A stretch of DNA of 64,000 bases from Alopecurus myosuroides. Taxonomy: Eukaryota > Streptophyta > Magnoliopsida > Poales > Poaceae. Within the stretch, counting starts at the first letter, position 1, and every line of letters starts with the position of its first letter. The DNA is taken from contig CM054062.1 of assembly GCA_028641055.1 (NCBI GenBank), positions 177,774,726 through 177,838,725 on the forward strand. The letters are read 5' to 3'. Below are positions 1 to 10,490 of this stretch, piece by piece. The notes under the pieces were generated by a model. The model saw only the letters and a list, made by a program, of their open reading frames with translations. It ran no database searches and was not told the DNA's origin. Position numbers and translations under genes: made by a program.

Positions 1-428
1 CGCGGGATGCGCGCGTAACGGCCGCAATTGATCCCACCACCAGATCGTGGCCTATTATTACTCTTGATGGGACGTGACGAGTGGTGGGCCCACTACCTGG
101 AAACCGGGCGCGTGGCACGTCGTGCCCTGGGCAACGAGACGACGGGGGCCTGGATGCGTGACACGTGTTCAGTTGCTGTGCGAAGGGCTGGATCGTGCTC
201 TGCGCTGCAGAGGCACAATTCAAGAAAATTCTCCAAGTCTTTTTACTCGGTCGCAGAGTAGAAGTCATCTGCCACGCGGAGGAGAGGAAACTTACGGTAC
301 TATTCAGAGAGCTACTCGGAGGTTCTACTCGGCATCTTGAGGTTCAAGGGTTATGTTGCAAAGATTGGTTTTAACCTGGCAGAGCCTAGTGAACGAGTTC
401 GCAAGACTCAACCAGCTTCGGGGACTGC
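1..428. other. Non-coding tail upstream of a Tat-type LTR
   Basis: No coding region is supported here: the open frames are short and overlap one another. The stretch leads into a G-rich run just before the LTR-like start at 429, so it is most likely the internal 3' end of the retrotransposon whose LTR follows. It contains TACTCGG repeats, which are also frequent in that LTR. Confidence 0.35.
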
Positions 429-1255
429 TGTCGGGGGGTTACCCCCGAGTAGGGTAAAGGCAAGTGGTAAAGGCGACTTACAGAAGAGAGGTTTGGTCGA
501 GTAGCCGACTACCCGGTACCCGCTACCCGGTCGACTGCTACTCGGTCTCACCTCAAGATGACCAGAAGGAGATATCAATCAAGTTCTGTCCATTCGAGTA
601 GAAGAGTTGGCCCGAGTACAATTGGCGGGAACCTACTCGGGCCAGAAAGTCAAAGGAGCCGTTCTGACACAGGATCCCGCGTATCCTGGGTCCGTACTTG
701 GCACTATTCGAACTACTGTTCATCTGGGACCGGCCTGCCTGACAGTGACAGCATGGAAGCAGGCCGTGGCAGGATAAGGGGGGCCTACTCTGTGTTTGGC
801 ACAGTGATACCAGTCTGTCCCCTTGTTTTGCCCAACGACTTTCTAGATGCAGCCAAGATTAGGAACCAAAGCTGTCAGCGGGAACCCGGAAGAAGGACGA
901 TGTGCACACTATGTCGACACTTGTCCATGTTTGGACGTATCCGGCTGGGCACCATGTATATAAGGTGCCCCGCCGCCTCCTGCGTGAGGATCGAACACAT
1001 CTTGACCTAGATCGCATACGGGGACACTAGAAACCCTAAGTTCTTGACCTAGTTCATCATCTAGGGGAGAGGGTGGCTACTCGGTAGCAAGAACATTGTA
1101 CTGTGGCTACTCGGTGAGACACCAGAATACATAGAGAAAGGCAGGAGTAGGGGTTTTACCTCCTCGCGAGGGCCCTGAACCTGGGTAGATCGTGTTGTTT
1201 GCAGTGTTTACTTCGTACCTCACGCGGCTAATCGTCGCGTGATCCCTCCCCGAGC
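429..1255 (+). mobile_element. Probable 3' LTR of a Tat-type gypsy element (Q)
   Basis: The sequence starts TGTCGGGGGGTTACCCCCG, a typical opening for grass Tat-clade LTRs, directly after a G-rich polypurine-like stretch (cttcggggactgc). A TATA box (tatataag) lies near 956-963, and a leader-like GGGTAGATCGTG segment follows. No primer-binding site follows the end, so it reads as a 3' LTR rather than a 5' one. The right edge near 1255 is uncertain; it is only a place where a CA end and a change in composition coincide. The LTR appears to sit inside element Y. Confidence 0.45.
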
Positions 1256-4200
1256 ACCTCCAGCGTCCTTCGTCCCCACATCTTTAGCCATCCCATGGCA
1301 TCTGCCGTGACACCACCACGACAACGAGCAAGCTCTCCACGTCGCCTCCCCCGCCACCTCATGCTTCCCCTCTGCGAGGATAAGGGCCAGGAGAGGTTCC
1401 CTGGTTCCCCTCTATCCCCCTCCTTAATCGCCTCGTCCTCTCTCTCTCTGTCTCCCTCACGTGCAGGAACCGAACCCAAACCCGAAACCCTACCGCCGGC
1501 CGTCCGCGCTCGCCGCCGGCGAATCGTCCGCCCCCGCGCCCCTCCGAGCTCCCTGTTAGCCCCGCCATCCCCGCCTCCTCCTCCTCGAGCCCGCACGGCA
1601 GCCAAGGAGCCCGGGAGGCCCTCAATTTCGCGCCGGAATCCTGCCACGGCCGCCGCCGTCTTCTCCTCATCGCCGGCGAATCCCGCCGCCCCGCGCGTCC
1701 CCGACCGCGGCATCGCGTTCATCGTGAGCAGACGCACCTTCCGGTGCCCTCCCCTCGCTCCCTCCCCCTCTGCATCACTCCCGCACCGCCAACCTCCGTC
1801 CGCCGCCGCCGCTCGAGCTCGCCGGCGAGCCGCAAGCACCACTAGAACCCCCTCGCTCCGCTCTATCTCATGATGCACTTTGATTCCAAAACCCCACACC
1901 AATTCGATGAATTTCATAACGTTTGTGCCAATTTGGCCCGAGGTGATGTCACTGTGACATCGTGCTCGCGTCACTGGGCTGTTTTCTGTTCAATTACATT
2001 TAAATGGAAATCAGCTGACACGTGGGCCCCACCTCTTTTAAATTACAGAAAAATGATAAATTTTATAAATGCAATAACTTTTAATTCATAACTCAGAAAA
2101 ATGTGTTCAATATACCATTTTGTTCAGAAAAATGTAATCTACATGTTCATATCTTTTTCACACATTTTTTACAAAGTTGAATTTTGAGCATTATTTAAAT
2201 CATTTAAAATAAAGAAAATAAGTTTTATTTCAAGAAAATTAGAAAATTACAAGTTATATGTCAAAATGCTTAGAATGACCAATGAAACCTAGTTATGGTG
2301 TTCTCAACCCTATTTGAGCACCTTAACTTGTCGCACCTCTAGGTTTTACCCGAATCGGCCTCCGAGGTCCACTTCGGGACTAAGTTCACTAAAACTGTTT
2401 TCTTAACATATGAACCCTAGCAACCCATGAACCATGTTCAGGGCTTATCTTTAATGCATTCAAATGTTCATGCATACATATTGAGAATTGCATTGATGCC
2501 TGTTTTGAGTGTTGTTTTCTATCTTCCCGGTGTTTGCTCTTATCGGTAGACCTCGAATCCGGAGAGAAGTTCAACACCCCTGTTGCCGAATACTTGGTCT
2601 AAACAACCAAGTCAAGCACTTATTCCTGAAGCTTTCTCTGGTTTTCTTGAAACAAGGCAAGCATAACCTCTTATCTGCCCATATATGTTTTCGAAGTGTT
2701 TTCCTTCTCGTACGATGCATGCTTTTACAAATTATCTTGAGTCAGTAGATAGAGTTGTCCTATTTATTTGCATAAACCATATATCATGATTCCATGCTCC
2801 TAGATGACATAGGATTTGTTTGTGTGTATCGACAAAGCCTCAAATATGCCATGCTTAGTCATACATGTCTGTTGATCTCTGCTCCATCCGGTTGATGAAT
2901 GAGAGTTACGAAATGAATCTAGTATGACAGGATGACGTGGTAAGGTTTGAGATGTGTGTTTAACATGATTAAAGGCTTGGATGAGTTGCCACATGGGATG
3001 TGGTGATTTGCCTCGTTCATGCCCCTAGGAGCGAGTTCTCGCCTTTGAAGCCAAGACTGATCGTGCAACCATACGGGGATTGGATTCCCCTCGGTTTCAA
3101 CTTGTCTAGTTTGTTCCATGAGTTGCCTAGTCCGGGCGTTCCATTTGGATTTGCGGGGATGTTAAAAACGTTTTCAAAACTAGGACGTGGCGGTGTAACA
3201 GTCTGTGGCGAGACAGTAGTTGAAGCACCGCTCACAACGATAGAGACCCGGCAGGAGATGGCCACTCCCTATTGGCGGTCCATCTCTACTCGGAGTGACT
3301 CATGGAATAGGCGAAGCAAGGAAAAGATCGTGGTCAGCCACCCTCTGCCGGCACATCGTCGGAATTGTGCCAATAGCTTGGCATTAAGAGTCGGTTGATA
3401 CGTGTGGGTAAAGTTGTACACCCCTGCAGGGTTTAATCTTTTCGAAAAGTCGTGTCCGCGGTTAAGGACAAATTGGTGACGGATCCTGAGATCTTAGATA
3501 ACTTGAACATGACGTAAAAGATGTTGCCAATGAATGTTTAGTTTTAAGAGGTGGTTCCAGTTATCGGTGCTGAAGATGATGCTTCGAAGGTTCTGAAGGC
3601 AATACCCGAGGAAAGGGTATTCTTTTAAATTATTTGTGAAAAACTTCTCTATCTCCCTCTATTCGAAACAAAGTTGGCTTTACGCAAAACAACCTTCATA
3701 AACCCTTTTCGAACAAGCAGATATATAATAGGTTAGTTAAGTCTTGTTGAGTACCTCTTGTACTCATGTTTGCTTCAATTTGGTTCAGGTGGAGTTCCGT
3801 ACCTTCGATGGTGTTTCAACGTGGACATCGACGGATAGTTTGGGGTTTCCCAGGTAGCAACCTGGAATCTATGGGCTGGGACGTCGCCTTATGTTGCGGC
3901 CTCTTAGGCCTTTTTGGTTCTTGTTGAATAGAAACATAATTCTCTTTCCGTTGTCTGATGTAATGTTGGGTCGTGTGACCTCTGTTTGTAAGCTTTACTC
4001 TAGTATTACTTGCTTAATAAAGCTTCATGTTTAGGGTACTGCTTTGATCGGTTGTTGGTTTCGAGCTCATTGTTATACAGTTTTGGCTATGCCTGCATAG
4101 TTGTCGCAGTCGAGGGGTTGTGGAGCCGATGATCCATGTCCGAGCCCGCCTGTCGATTTGATCGGCCTGGGGCGAGGTAACCCCAGTAACCCTCGATTGT

Positions 4201-4469
4201 TGTTGCACTTTCTGGACACATAGCAACTCTGTATAACTTTGGTCCCGTTCCTTCAGTTTCATCCGACTCGTGGACGCTTGGGTATACATATCTGGTTATG
4301 ACTAGCATGGACACAAGGAGTAGTAGACCGGGGATCCGGACTACGTGCCGATGAATCCGGTCTGCCTGCCGTTGTTTGTTGCGGCCGGGGCTGGTAACCC
4401 TGAAGCCCTTGTGAGTCCATTGCTAGGAGCACATGACAGTTTGTATATCTCTGGGTCTGGGGTCTGACA
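1256..4469 (+). mobile_element. Long LTR-like segment of an unclassified retroelement (Y)
   Basis: This segment is about 600 bp of very GC-rich sequence (1256-1870), then AT-rich non-coding DNA, an AATAAA signal at 4016-4021, and an abrupt end at GGGGTCTGACA (4469). That ending, and the layout of GC-rich promoter-like part, long leader and polyadenylation signal, resemble the very long LTRs of Tekay/Del-type gypsy elements. The assignment is inference. Sequence right of 4469 is coding repeat sequence of element X, so Y interrupts X. Overlapping open frames on both strands in 1228-1974 reflect GC richness and are not called genes. The left end is not in the window. Confidence 0.4.
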
Positions 4470-4511
4470 GAGCACCACCATCATCAACAACCAAGTGGGC
4501 ATGCTACAAAT

Positions 4512-4790
4512 GATCTCTCACTTCCTCTCTTTGATGAAGACCCCTATGAGCGCCCACTTCGACCACCACTAGGCACGGATGCTACTCATGATCTCTCATT
4601 TCCCATATTTGATGAGGAACCTCTTGAATGACCACTTCAACAACAAGCAAGTGAAGATGACCTCTCACTTCCTATTTTTGATGAGGACCCACATGAGCGA
4701 CATCTTCAACATCAAGCAAATGGAGATGCTATCCATGATTCTTCTCCTCCCATATTGGATGAAGCACCACATCATCTAGGACATGAATAC
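4512..4790 (+). repeat. Degenerate tandem repeat, unit about 66-80 bp
   Basis: Successive copies start near 4512, 4590, 4656 and 4735. Each encodes a variant of D-L-S-L-P-I-F-D-E-D-P followed by a basic, Gln- or His-rich spacer. The copies differ mostly by substitutions, one of which makes a stop codon in copy 2. Confidence 0.6.
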
Positions 4791-6403
4791 AATGACTTGA
4801 GCGTTGTTTGCCTCAATGTTACAAGGTGCAAGGACCATGCGCATCATCATCCATATGAGGAATGGGAACCTCCACCTCATCTTCACCAAGATTGTGCTTT
4901 CTATTCGCACCCCGCCTTCGACAAGGATCAAGAACATCCTCGCCATGGACACTATGACACCACTACTTCATCGAGGCAAGAGGCGAGAGATACTTCTCCA
5001 CCAACACACAACCACAACTTCCATGAGCGACCAACTTTGAGGAAGGACAATGACCTTCATGATCAAGAGCATGAGCTTCCATCATCGCCACAAGCGCAAC
5101 ACCGACATCAAGAGTGTGAAGCTATTCCTCCCATGACACAAGATCAACATCACCATATGCATGAGGAGACCACTCTACCACTCTATGATGAAGACGTTGA
5201 TGCATGTGACATTGTCAAAGAGGCTCGTCTCTTGCCATCATCTCTAAGGCATTCTTCTTCTTCGTCTCCAATGACACAAGTGACAACTCCGACCATCCAC
5301 AAGAGAGCTCCCAATGCTATCAACGAGATGATCATGATTGCCAACCAAAATGGTGACCATGACTACATGAGTGAAGGCCAATACTATACCTTACACCAAC
5401 TAGCTCTCAATTCCTTGGACATGCCGACCAATGGTGACGAAAGCGTCTATTGCAACGAGGATGCGATTCCATCGCGAGTGTTGACACGAGTTCTAAAAGC
5501 CTATCCTCAAGATAGGGACCAACGAGGCACCCTCTCTAGAGCCGGCGTCAATGGCCCATCTATCATTGATGGAGGTAACGACGAATTGGGTGAAAATCTC
5601 CCCTTGACTTCAAATCATCTCATGCCAACCTCCACAAGGCCATGCTCAAGCCACCATTCTAGCCAAGGATATCTTCATCATCATCATCATCGACCATTTG
5701 AGGATGCTACAAGGCATGGCTTACACTACCACATCACGGAGATTATGGAGCCTTCCTCGACACAAGCCATGACCCTACCTCCTCCTCCAAGAAAGCCACA
5801 CTTTCCTCAATTGGAGCTCAACCCAAGAGATGAGATGATTGCGTCCTCCTAGCCACATGCTATGACACTACCGACTCCAAGCAATGCAACGACTTCGACA
5901 AGTGCGCACACCTCAAGTGCCAACACTTTGGAGCCTTCTAGTGTCCCCTCCCAAGCTTCTAGTGAGATGAGTGGTGAGAGAGAGATCCACCATCACGTGA
6001 GTGAGAGCCACAAGCCCATAAAGAGTGGAAAAGGCATGAGTGTTCATAGAGGCCTCGCCTTGATAGCCACCAAAAGCGAGATGAGAGTTGAGAGAAAAAT
6101 CCCATGTGTGCTTATCGACACTAACGGCTTACCAACTTTCTATCCATCTTTGTTGTATACTTTGCAGAGATTTGGTGGCCCTATCACGCATCCTCGCCCT
6201 CATGGACTTCTCCACATACAAGGCTCTCCACATCGCATGAACATCGACACCGACTTGAAGGGTTGGAAGGAGCACATTCCGCTCATCATGATCCACATGG
6301 AGATTGACAAGAGCTTCTACGACAAAGCATCCTCCATCCACACCCCTCAAGTCAAGATCTACACGGCGCGTCACAAGCACTTCGACATCAACCCCTTCGA
6401 CGC

Positions 6404-6533
6404 CTACATTCCACACGTCAAGATGTACTTGGAGTTCGACAAGCGCGTCAACGACAATGACTACCACGTCTACATCCCCTTCGTCAAGATGCACTTGGAG
6501 TTCGACAAGCGCGTCAACGACAATGATCGCCAC
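6404..6533 (+). repeat. Tandem duplication, unit about 63 bp
   Basis: Two adjacent near-identical units each encode (Y)(I)P-x-VKM-x-LEFDKRVNDND. Two more distant relatives of the FDKR motif lie at about 6640-6680 and 6770-6800, so the C-terminal half of this ORF grew by local duplication. Confidence 0.7.
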
Positions 6534-6870
6534 GACTACACTCTACCGCTTCCGCAAGCTCATCCTCATCCACCCATTGAGGATCATGTCAAGATCGTCA
6601 TCGCCTTTGGACCACACCCTCCACGAGCATATCTTGGCATGATCTTCGATAAGAGGCTCAACTTCAACGACTACACCGCCTCGCATGATCTTCACCAACC
6701 TTCCAAGGAGGAACCTTTCATGATCTTCATCACCTTTGGAATGCACCCACTACGAGCCTACCGTCACATGATCTTCGACAAGCGGCTCAACTTCAACGAC
6801 ATCTTCGTCGTCAACATTCCTTCTCCCGCTCACATATGGATGGAACGAGAGTCGAGGACGACTCTTTTTC

Positions 6871-6882
6871 AAGGGGGGGAGA
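6871..6882 (+). other. Polypurine tract of element X
   Basis: AAGGGGGGGAGA lies immediately before the TGATG start of the LTR. This is the plus-strand priming site and it fixes the left border and orientation of the X 3' LTR. Confidence 0.75.
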
Positions 6883-7164
6883 TGATGTAGCCCACCGTAT
6901 TCCACCAAGCACAACATCGATACGCAACAAGGTGAGCTCACTCCTATCTCCGTACGTTTCCGGTGACTTGGTGAACGGTGCTCTACCTCATGAAATACCC
7001 CTCTACATGCATAGGTGGGATCACCACATGGAGACCCAAGATGGTGCCCAAGATGCTCAAGAACACATCCAAGAAGGTGCACACGAAGCTAGGAAGAACG
7101 TGGGCGAAGACGGCGTCAAGATCGGAGTTCCGAGGAGGAAGAACGGAGGGAGAAGGGGTCTCCC

Positions 7165-7425
7165 GGCCTACCCCCCCCCCCCCGGCCAGGCCGACCACCT
7201 ACCCGAGCAGGCCGGCCTCCCTCACCCCCACCCCGGCCTCGGGATGGCCTCCCAGGCCGGCCCCCTGCCCGAGCGGCCCGGCCTCCAGGCCGGCCTCCTC
7301 CTCCCCCACCCCGGCCCCAGGCCGGCCACCCCTCCAGGCCGGCCTCTGCGCCCCACCCTGGCCCCAGGCCGGGCTCCAGGCCGGCCAGGCCGGCTCCCAG
7401 GCCGGCGTGGCCCCAAAATACACGG
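7165..7425 (+). repeat. GC-rich CAGGCCGGC repeat array upstream of TATA
   Basis: CAGGCCGGC or close variants occur at least eight times, mixed with CCCCACCCCGGCC blocks, and the array begins with a 13-base C run at 7171-7183. It lies 40-300 bp upstream of the LTR TATA box, in the U3 promoter part. Confidence 0.7.
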
Positions 7426-7460
7426 GAATTGCCCGTTTTTGCACCGTTTTGACCCCGGGC

Positions 7461-7468
7461 TATATAAG
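7461..7468 (+). promoter_or_regulatory. TATA box of the X LTR
   Basis: TATATAAG follows GACCCCGGGC at the downstream end of the GC-rich U3 array, placing the transcript start near 7490-7500. Confidence 0.6.
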
Positions 7469-7917
7469 GGACCCCGGTGGCTAGATCTAGGGTTTAGGGA
7501 TGATTTGAGAACTTCGAGCTTTGCCCTTGTATCCCTCTTGTGAGGTGACTCCTCTTACGAGGCTACTCCTACGATGTGTATCTAGGACCGTATCAAGATC
7601 TCTCCAAGGAGCTACTCTTTCACCTTGTGATTCTAGTAGCGCTTGCCAACCTTCCCCTTGCGGCTTCTGTTGGATCGGTGGACCGACCGGTGAGAGGAAT
7701 CGGTTTCAATTAGCATGTTGTTGACTTGGGTTTGCGATCCCTCGTAGGCTTCACGAGTTATCTTCCCCCATTTTGTGTTTCCGCGCGTTTGCCCTCGATT
7801 TCCCCTCGATTCCCCCCCCTCTCGTGTTCATCGTGTTCATCGCGTTCTTCGTGCGTTCTTTGTTCGTTCTTGTCGATTCGTGAAGATCGGGCCAACTTAG
7901 GGGTCAACACCTCATCA

Positions 7918-8842
7918 CTTATGCTATTTGTGATCTTGCATGCTTTCCGTTGCTAGTGGTTGCTCTAGCCAAGTAGTTGCTAGTGACTCCAAGAGGGAGT
8001 ACTTATGCTTGATAGTTGGGTTCATGCCTCCTTTTCGCCTGTGCTCGAGTGACAGAAACGTGACGGGGGAGGATGTGTTGTTGCCACTAGGGAGAAAACA
8101 GCGGTGTGAGTTCCCGCGTGTACAATCATTGCTTACATCACACACATTGCTTAATGCGATTATATGTTGCTTGCAACGTAATACGTAAGGGGGTTCGGAT
8201 GATAACCTGAGGTTGGATTATTAGTCATAGATGCAGTTGGATTACGGTCTATGTATATTGTTGTAATGCCCGCACTAAATATCATAGTAGTCATCATGTC
8301 ATGAATGTGCACTATGGTGCAACCTTTATTTGTCAATTGCCTAGCTGTAATTTGTTCACCCAGCATGTTATCTTTTATGGAGAGACACCACTAGTGAACC
8401 TATGAACCCTGATCCATTTTCCTACACTGTTAAACAAACCACTACAATTTCCTGCTTTCTTCACTTACTGCAAGCATCCATTATTTTCCACACTATACGT
8501 CTAATTTTTGTTTTCAGCAAGACCGATGAGATTGACAACCCCACTGTACGGTTGGGAAAAAATATTTTGGTTGTGTTGTGTGTAGGTTTCGCGTTGTTGC
8601 TGACACCGGTGAGGCGCTATCACCATCATCAGTGGCATCAACCTTCCGAAGATCCTCTTTCTCCTACTTGATTGATAACCTTGGTTCTTAACTGAGGGAA
8701 ATTCTTACCTCTGCACTCATCACACCCTACTCTTGGGGTTTCCAACACACCATCCATAGCAGTAGGAATTTTTGGTACTGCTGTCGGGGAGTTAATCATC
8801 ATCAAGAAGCAACCACTCCCTCGTCAACTCTACCAGCAATCA
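7918..8842 (+). mobile_element. 5' LTR of element P1, 3' portion
   Basis: This matches 39386-40309 (P1's 3' LTR) along its length, with about 6 percent differences by eye. It ends ACCAGCAATCA, followed 9 bp later by a tRNA-Asp primer site, so it is the 5' LTR of a plus-strand Athila-like element. The upstream part of the LTR lies beyond the inserted element X and outside the window. Confidence 0.8.
8773..8790 (+). other. Decayed primer-site copy inside the P1 LTR
   Basis: TGGTACTGCTGTCGGGGA is a degenerate tRNA-Asp primer site lying inside the LTR, about 80 bp before the functional one. The same sequence sits at 40240-40257 in the 3' LTR, so it was part of the LTR when P1 inserted. Confidence 0.6.
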
Positions 8843-8851
8843 AGGAATTTC

Positions 8852-8869
8852 TGGCGTTGTTGCCGGGGA
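8852..8869 (+). other. Primer-binding site of P1 (tRNA-Asp)
   Basis: TGGCGTTGTTGCCGGGGA complements the 3' end of plant tRNA-Asp except for substitutions at about two positions. A tRNA-Asp primer is characteristic of the Athila lineage. Confidence 0.75.
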
Positions 8870-9044
8870 GAAAGAAGTCTTCTGGCAAAGGGAGCCTCTC
8901 ACTCTCAACCTCTTTATTTTGTTTACTGTCTTGTTTTTATTTTTTGTCTTGTTTTGCTTCTTTATGTCAAAAACACACAAAAAAATAGTTTACTTTATAG
9001 CTGTTATTTATTTACTTGCTTTTATTTTTCTAGAATGAGTATTC

Positions 9045-9735
9045 CTGAAGTTGAGGTTCGCTCTTTTAGGCAACAGGGGAGAGAGTTTAAAATATGCTTG
9101 GTATAGAATAAACGATGCTCATAATAGGTGTAAAAAAAATATACCTTGACACTCCTGAGGAATTTTTATGTTGGTAGTATAGGTATGTGTTAGATACTCT
9201 TACGGGTGGAAATTTTCCAGGAACTCCTGCCTTGGAAGCCTACAATTTGATTGAAAGTTTGGTAGGAGCGCCCCCACTATAACTGTTAAAACTGAGACCA
9301 CTTTGGAGGAGGTTATTAATAAACTAAACTCTTTGGAAATGAACCTACCAATTTTCCTTGATAATGCTAGCAAAGTTAATGAATCAATAATAACTTTTTA
9401 TAAAAGAATCACTGCTCTAGAAGCTGGCAACACTCATGATGATCAAAATTCTAGGATTGGTAAACTAGAGGATGCTATGGGAACTTTAAGATCAACTTTT
9501 TCATCTCTTAAACTCAAAAAGGAGAAAGCCTTTGTGGGTAAATAGCAAAGATTCATGTATGTTCCCAAGATAACTAAACCCAAATCTCAATATGTGCTGA
9601 AAATTGCTAAAACGATTAATGAAACTAAGAGTGACCTTCATGTTGAATCTTCAAAAACACCTAGAGTGCCTATTTCTGCAAACAATGATTTAGAGGAAGT
9701 TACAGATGTTGATGCTTCACTTGAAAATACTTGAG
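9045..9735 (+). pseudogene. gag remnant of P1
   Basis: A broken gag-like reading frame whose longest open part is 9303-9545 (80 aa). It is rich in Leu/Glu/Asn coiled-coil-like sequence ending with a Lys-rich segment. Frameshifts and stops precede and follow it. The end GATGCTTCACTTGAAAATAC followed by TTGAG matches the end of the P2 ORF at about 15575-15595, which shows homology with the P2 gag-protease region, but the protease part has been deleted. Confidence 0.5.
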
Positions 9736-10403
9736 TTGCTTTCTATGCCTAGCTGAAAGGCGTTAAAGAAAAGCGCTGCCGGGAGACAACCCGTTTTATT
9801 TCTTCGTTTTCAACCCGTTTTCCTTTGTTTTCTTTTGTTTTCTTTGCACCTATGTGTTTTATATTTCCTTGGCAACCCCGCTGTATCTTTTCTTTTGTGT
9901 CTTTTATGAGCCAAGTAAATCCTCTAGTGGAAAGTTGAGACTATATTTCGTATTTCTGCGCAGGAAACAGATTTCTGCTGTCCACTTTTAAGTTCGTATA
10001 AAATCACAGAAAATTCAAAATGACCTGAGTGTTTTTGTGCGTAATCCTAGGCTATATACGCAACTGTTCTTATTTGAACACTTTTTTATTTGAGAAACAT
10101 AAGATTTTCGAAAAAAATCATCTTTACCTCTTGTCCCGTTTTGACAGATTTCTGCCAATAATTGCATTTGCATCTTAATCTTTTTTTTTGGTGTTCTTTT
10201 GAGAAAAAGAGTTTTAAAAGAAGTTGTGATAGTAGCTAATGTGTTTTTGACTGTTAGTCTTGTGTTGAAATATAACCATGTGAATTTTATTATTTTTATT
10301 GCACTAACGTTGCTAATGAAGATTGTGAGAAGTCTGGTGTGAAGGAAGTTTTCAAGAGTCAAGAGAAGAGGATGATATGAAGTGATCAAGAAGAGTGAAA
10401 ATC

Positions 10404-10490
10404 CTAAGCTTGGGGATGCCCCGGTGGTACATCCCAGCAAATTCCAAGAAGAATCAAGCGTCTAAGCTTGGGGATGCCCAAGGCATCCCC
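10404..10490 (+). repeat. Two PPT-like copies and a perfect hairpin in P1
   Basis: CTAAGCTTGGGGATGCC occurs at 10404-10420 and 10462-10478, identical in core to the polypurine tract beside the LTR. The second copy continues into a perfect 9-bp stem (GGGGATGCC, 3-nt loop, GGCATCCCC) at 10470-10490. P2 has the same arrangement at 16236-16323. Confidence 0.7.

Larger units (their letters stand above)
4479..6890 (+). pseudogene. Repeat-rich, His-rich ORF of element X (broken)
   Basis: One reading frame runs from the right edge of Y to the 3' LTR of X, interrupted only by in-frame stops at about 4627-4629 and 5850-5852. The encoded protein is unusual. First come three to four copies of a roughly 26-residue unit with core DLSLPIFDEDP, then a His-, Asp- and Pro-rich low-complexity part, then a C-terminal half with repeated FDKR(V/L)N-x-ND motifs (two tandem LEFDKRVNDND, then two MIFDKRLNFND). 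I recognise no gag, protease, RT or integrase motif. Because the frame runs right up to the polypurine tract, it belongs to the retroelement rather than to the host. Its N-terminal part is cut off by Y. It may be a gypsy accessory or structural protein; the function is unknown. Confidence 0.55.
6883..7917 (+). mobile_element. 3' LTR of element X (1,035 bp)
   Basis: The LTR begins TGATG after a polypurine tract and ends CATCA, a matching terminal inverted repeat. The sequence to its right (CTTATGCTATTTGTG) is mid-LTR sequence of element P1, seen uninterrupted at about 39385 in P1's other LTR, which proves X was inserted there. A TATA box lies at 7461-7468, preceded by a GC-rich repeat array. 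The predicted target duplication is CTTAT at 7918-7922; the left copy is outside the window. I cannot name the family. Confidence 0.7.

Noticed and set aside
1228..1974. Overlapping long open frames on both strands (248 and 192 codons)
   Set aside because: They lie over a GC-rich, low-complexity Pro/Arg/Ala stretch inside LTR-like sequence. Both strands are open only because stop codons are rare at this composition, and no domain is visible.
3000..3398. 132-codon frame in element Y
   Set aside because: No motif or codon bias, and it overlaps an opposite-strand frame; it is in the leader-like part of a retroelement.
6129..6533. 134-codon minus-strand frame with Val/Asp repeats
   Set aside because: It mirrors the tandem repeats of the plus-strand ORF of element X and has no independent support.
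7199..7444. Gly/Pro/Arg-rich frames across the CAGGCCGGC array
   Set aside because: Pure products of the GC repeat array in the LTR.
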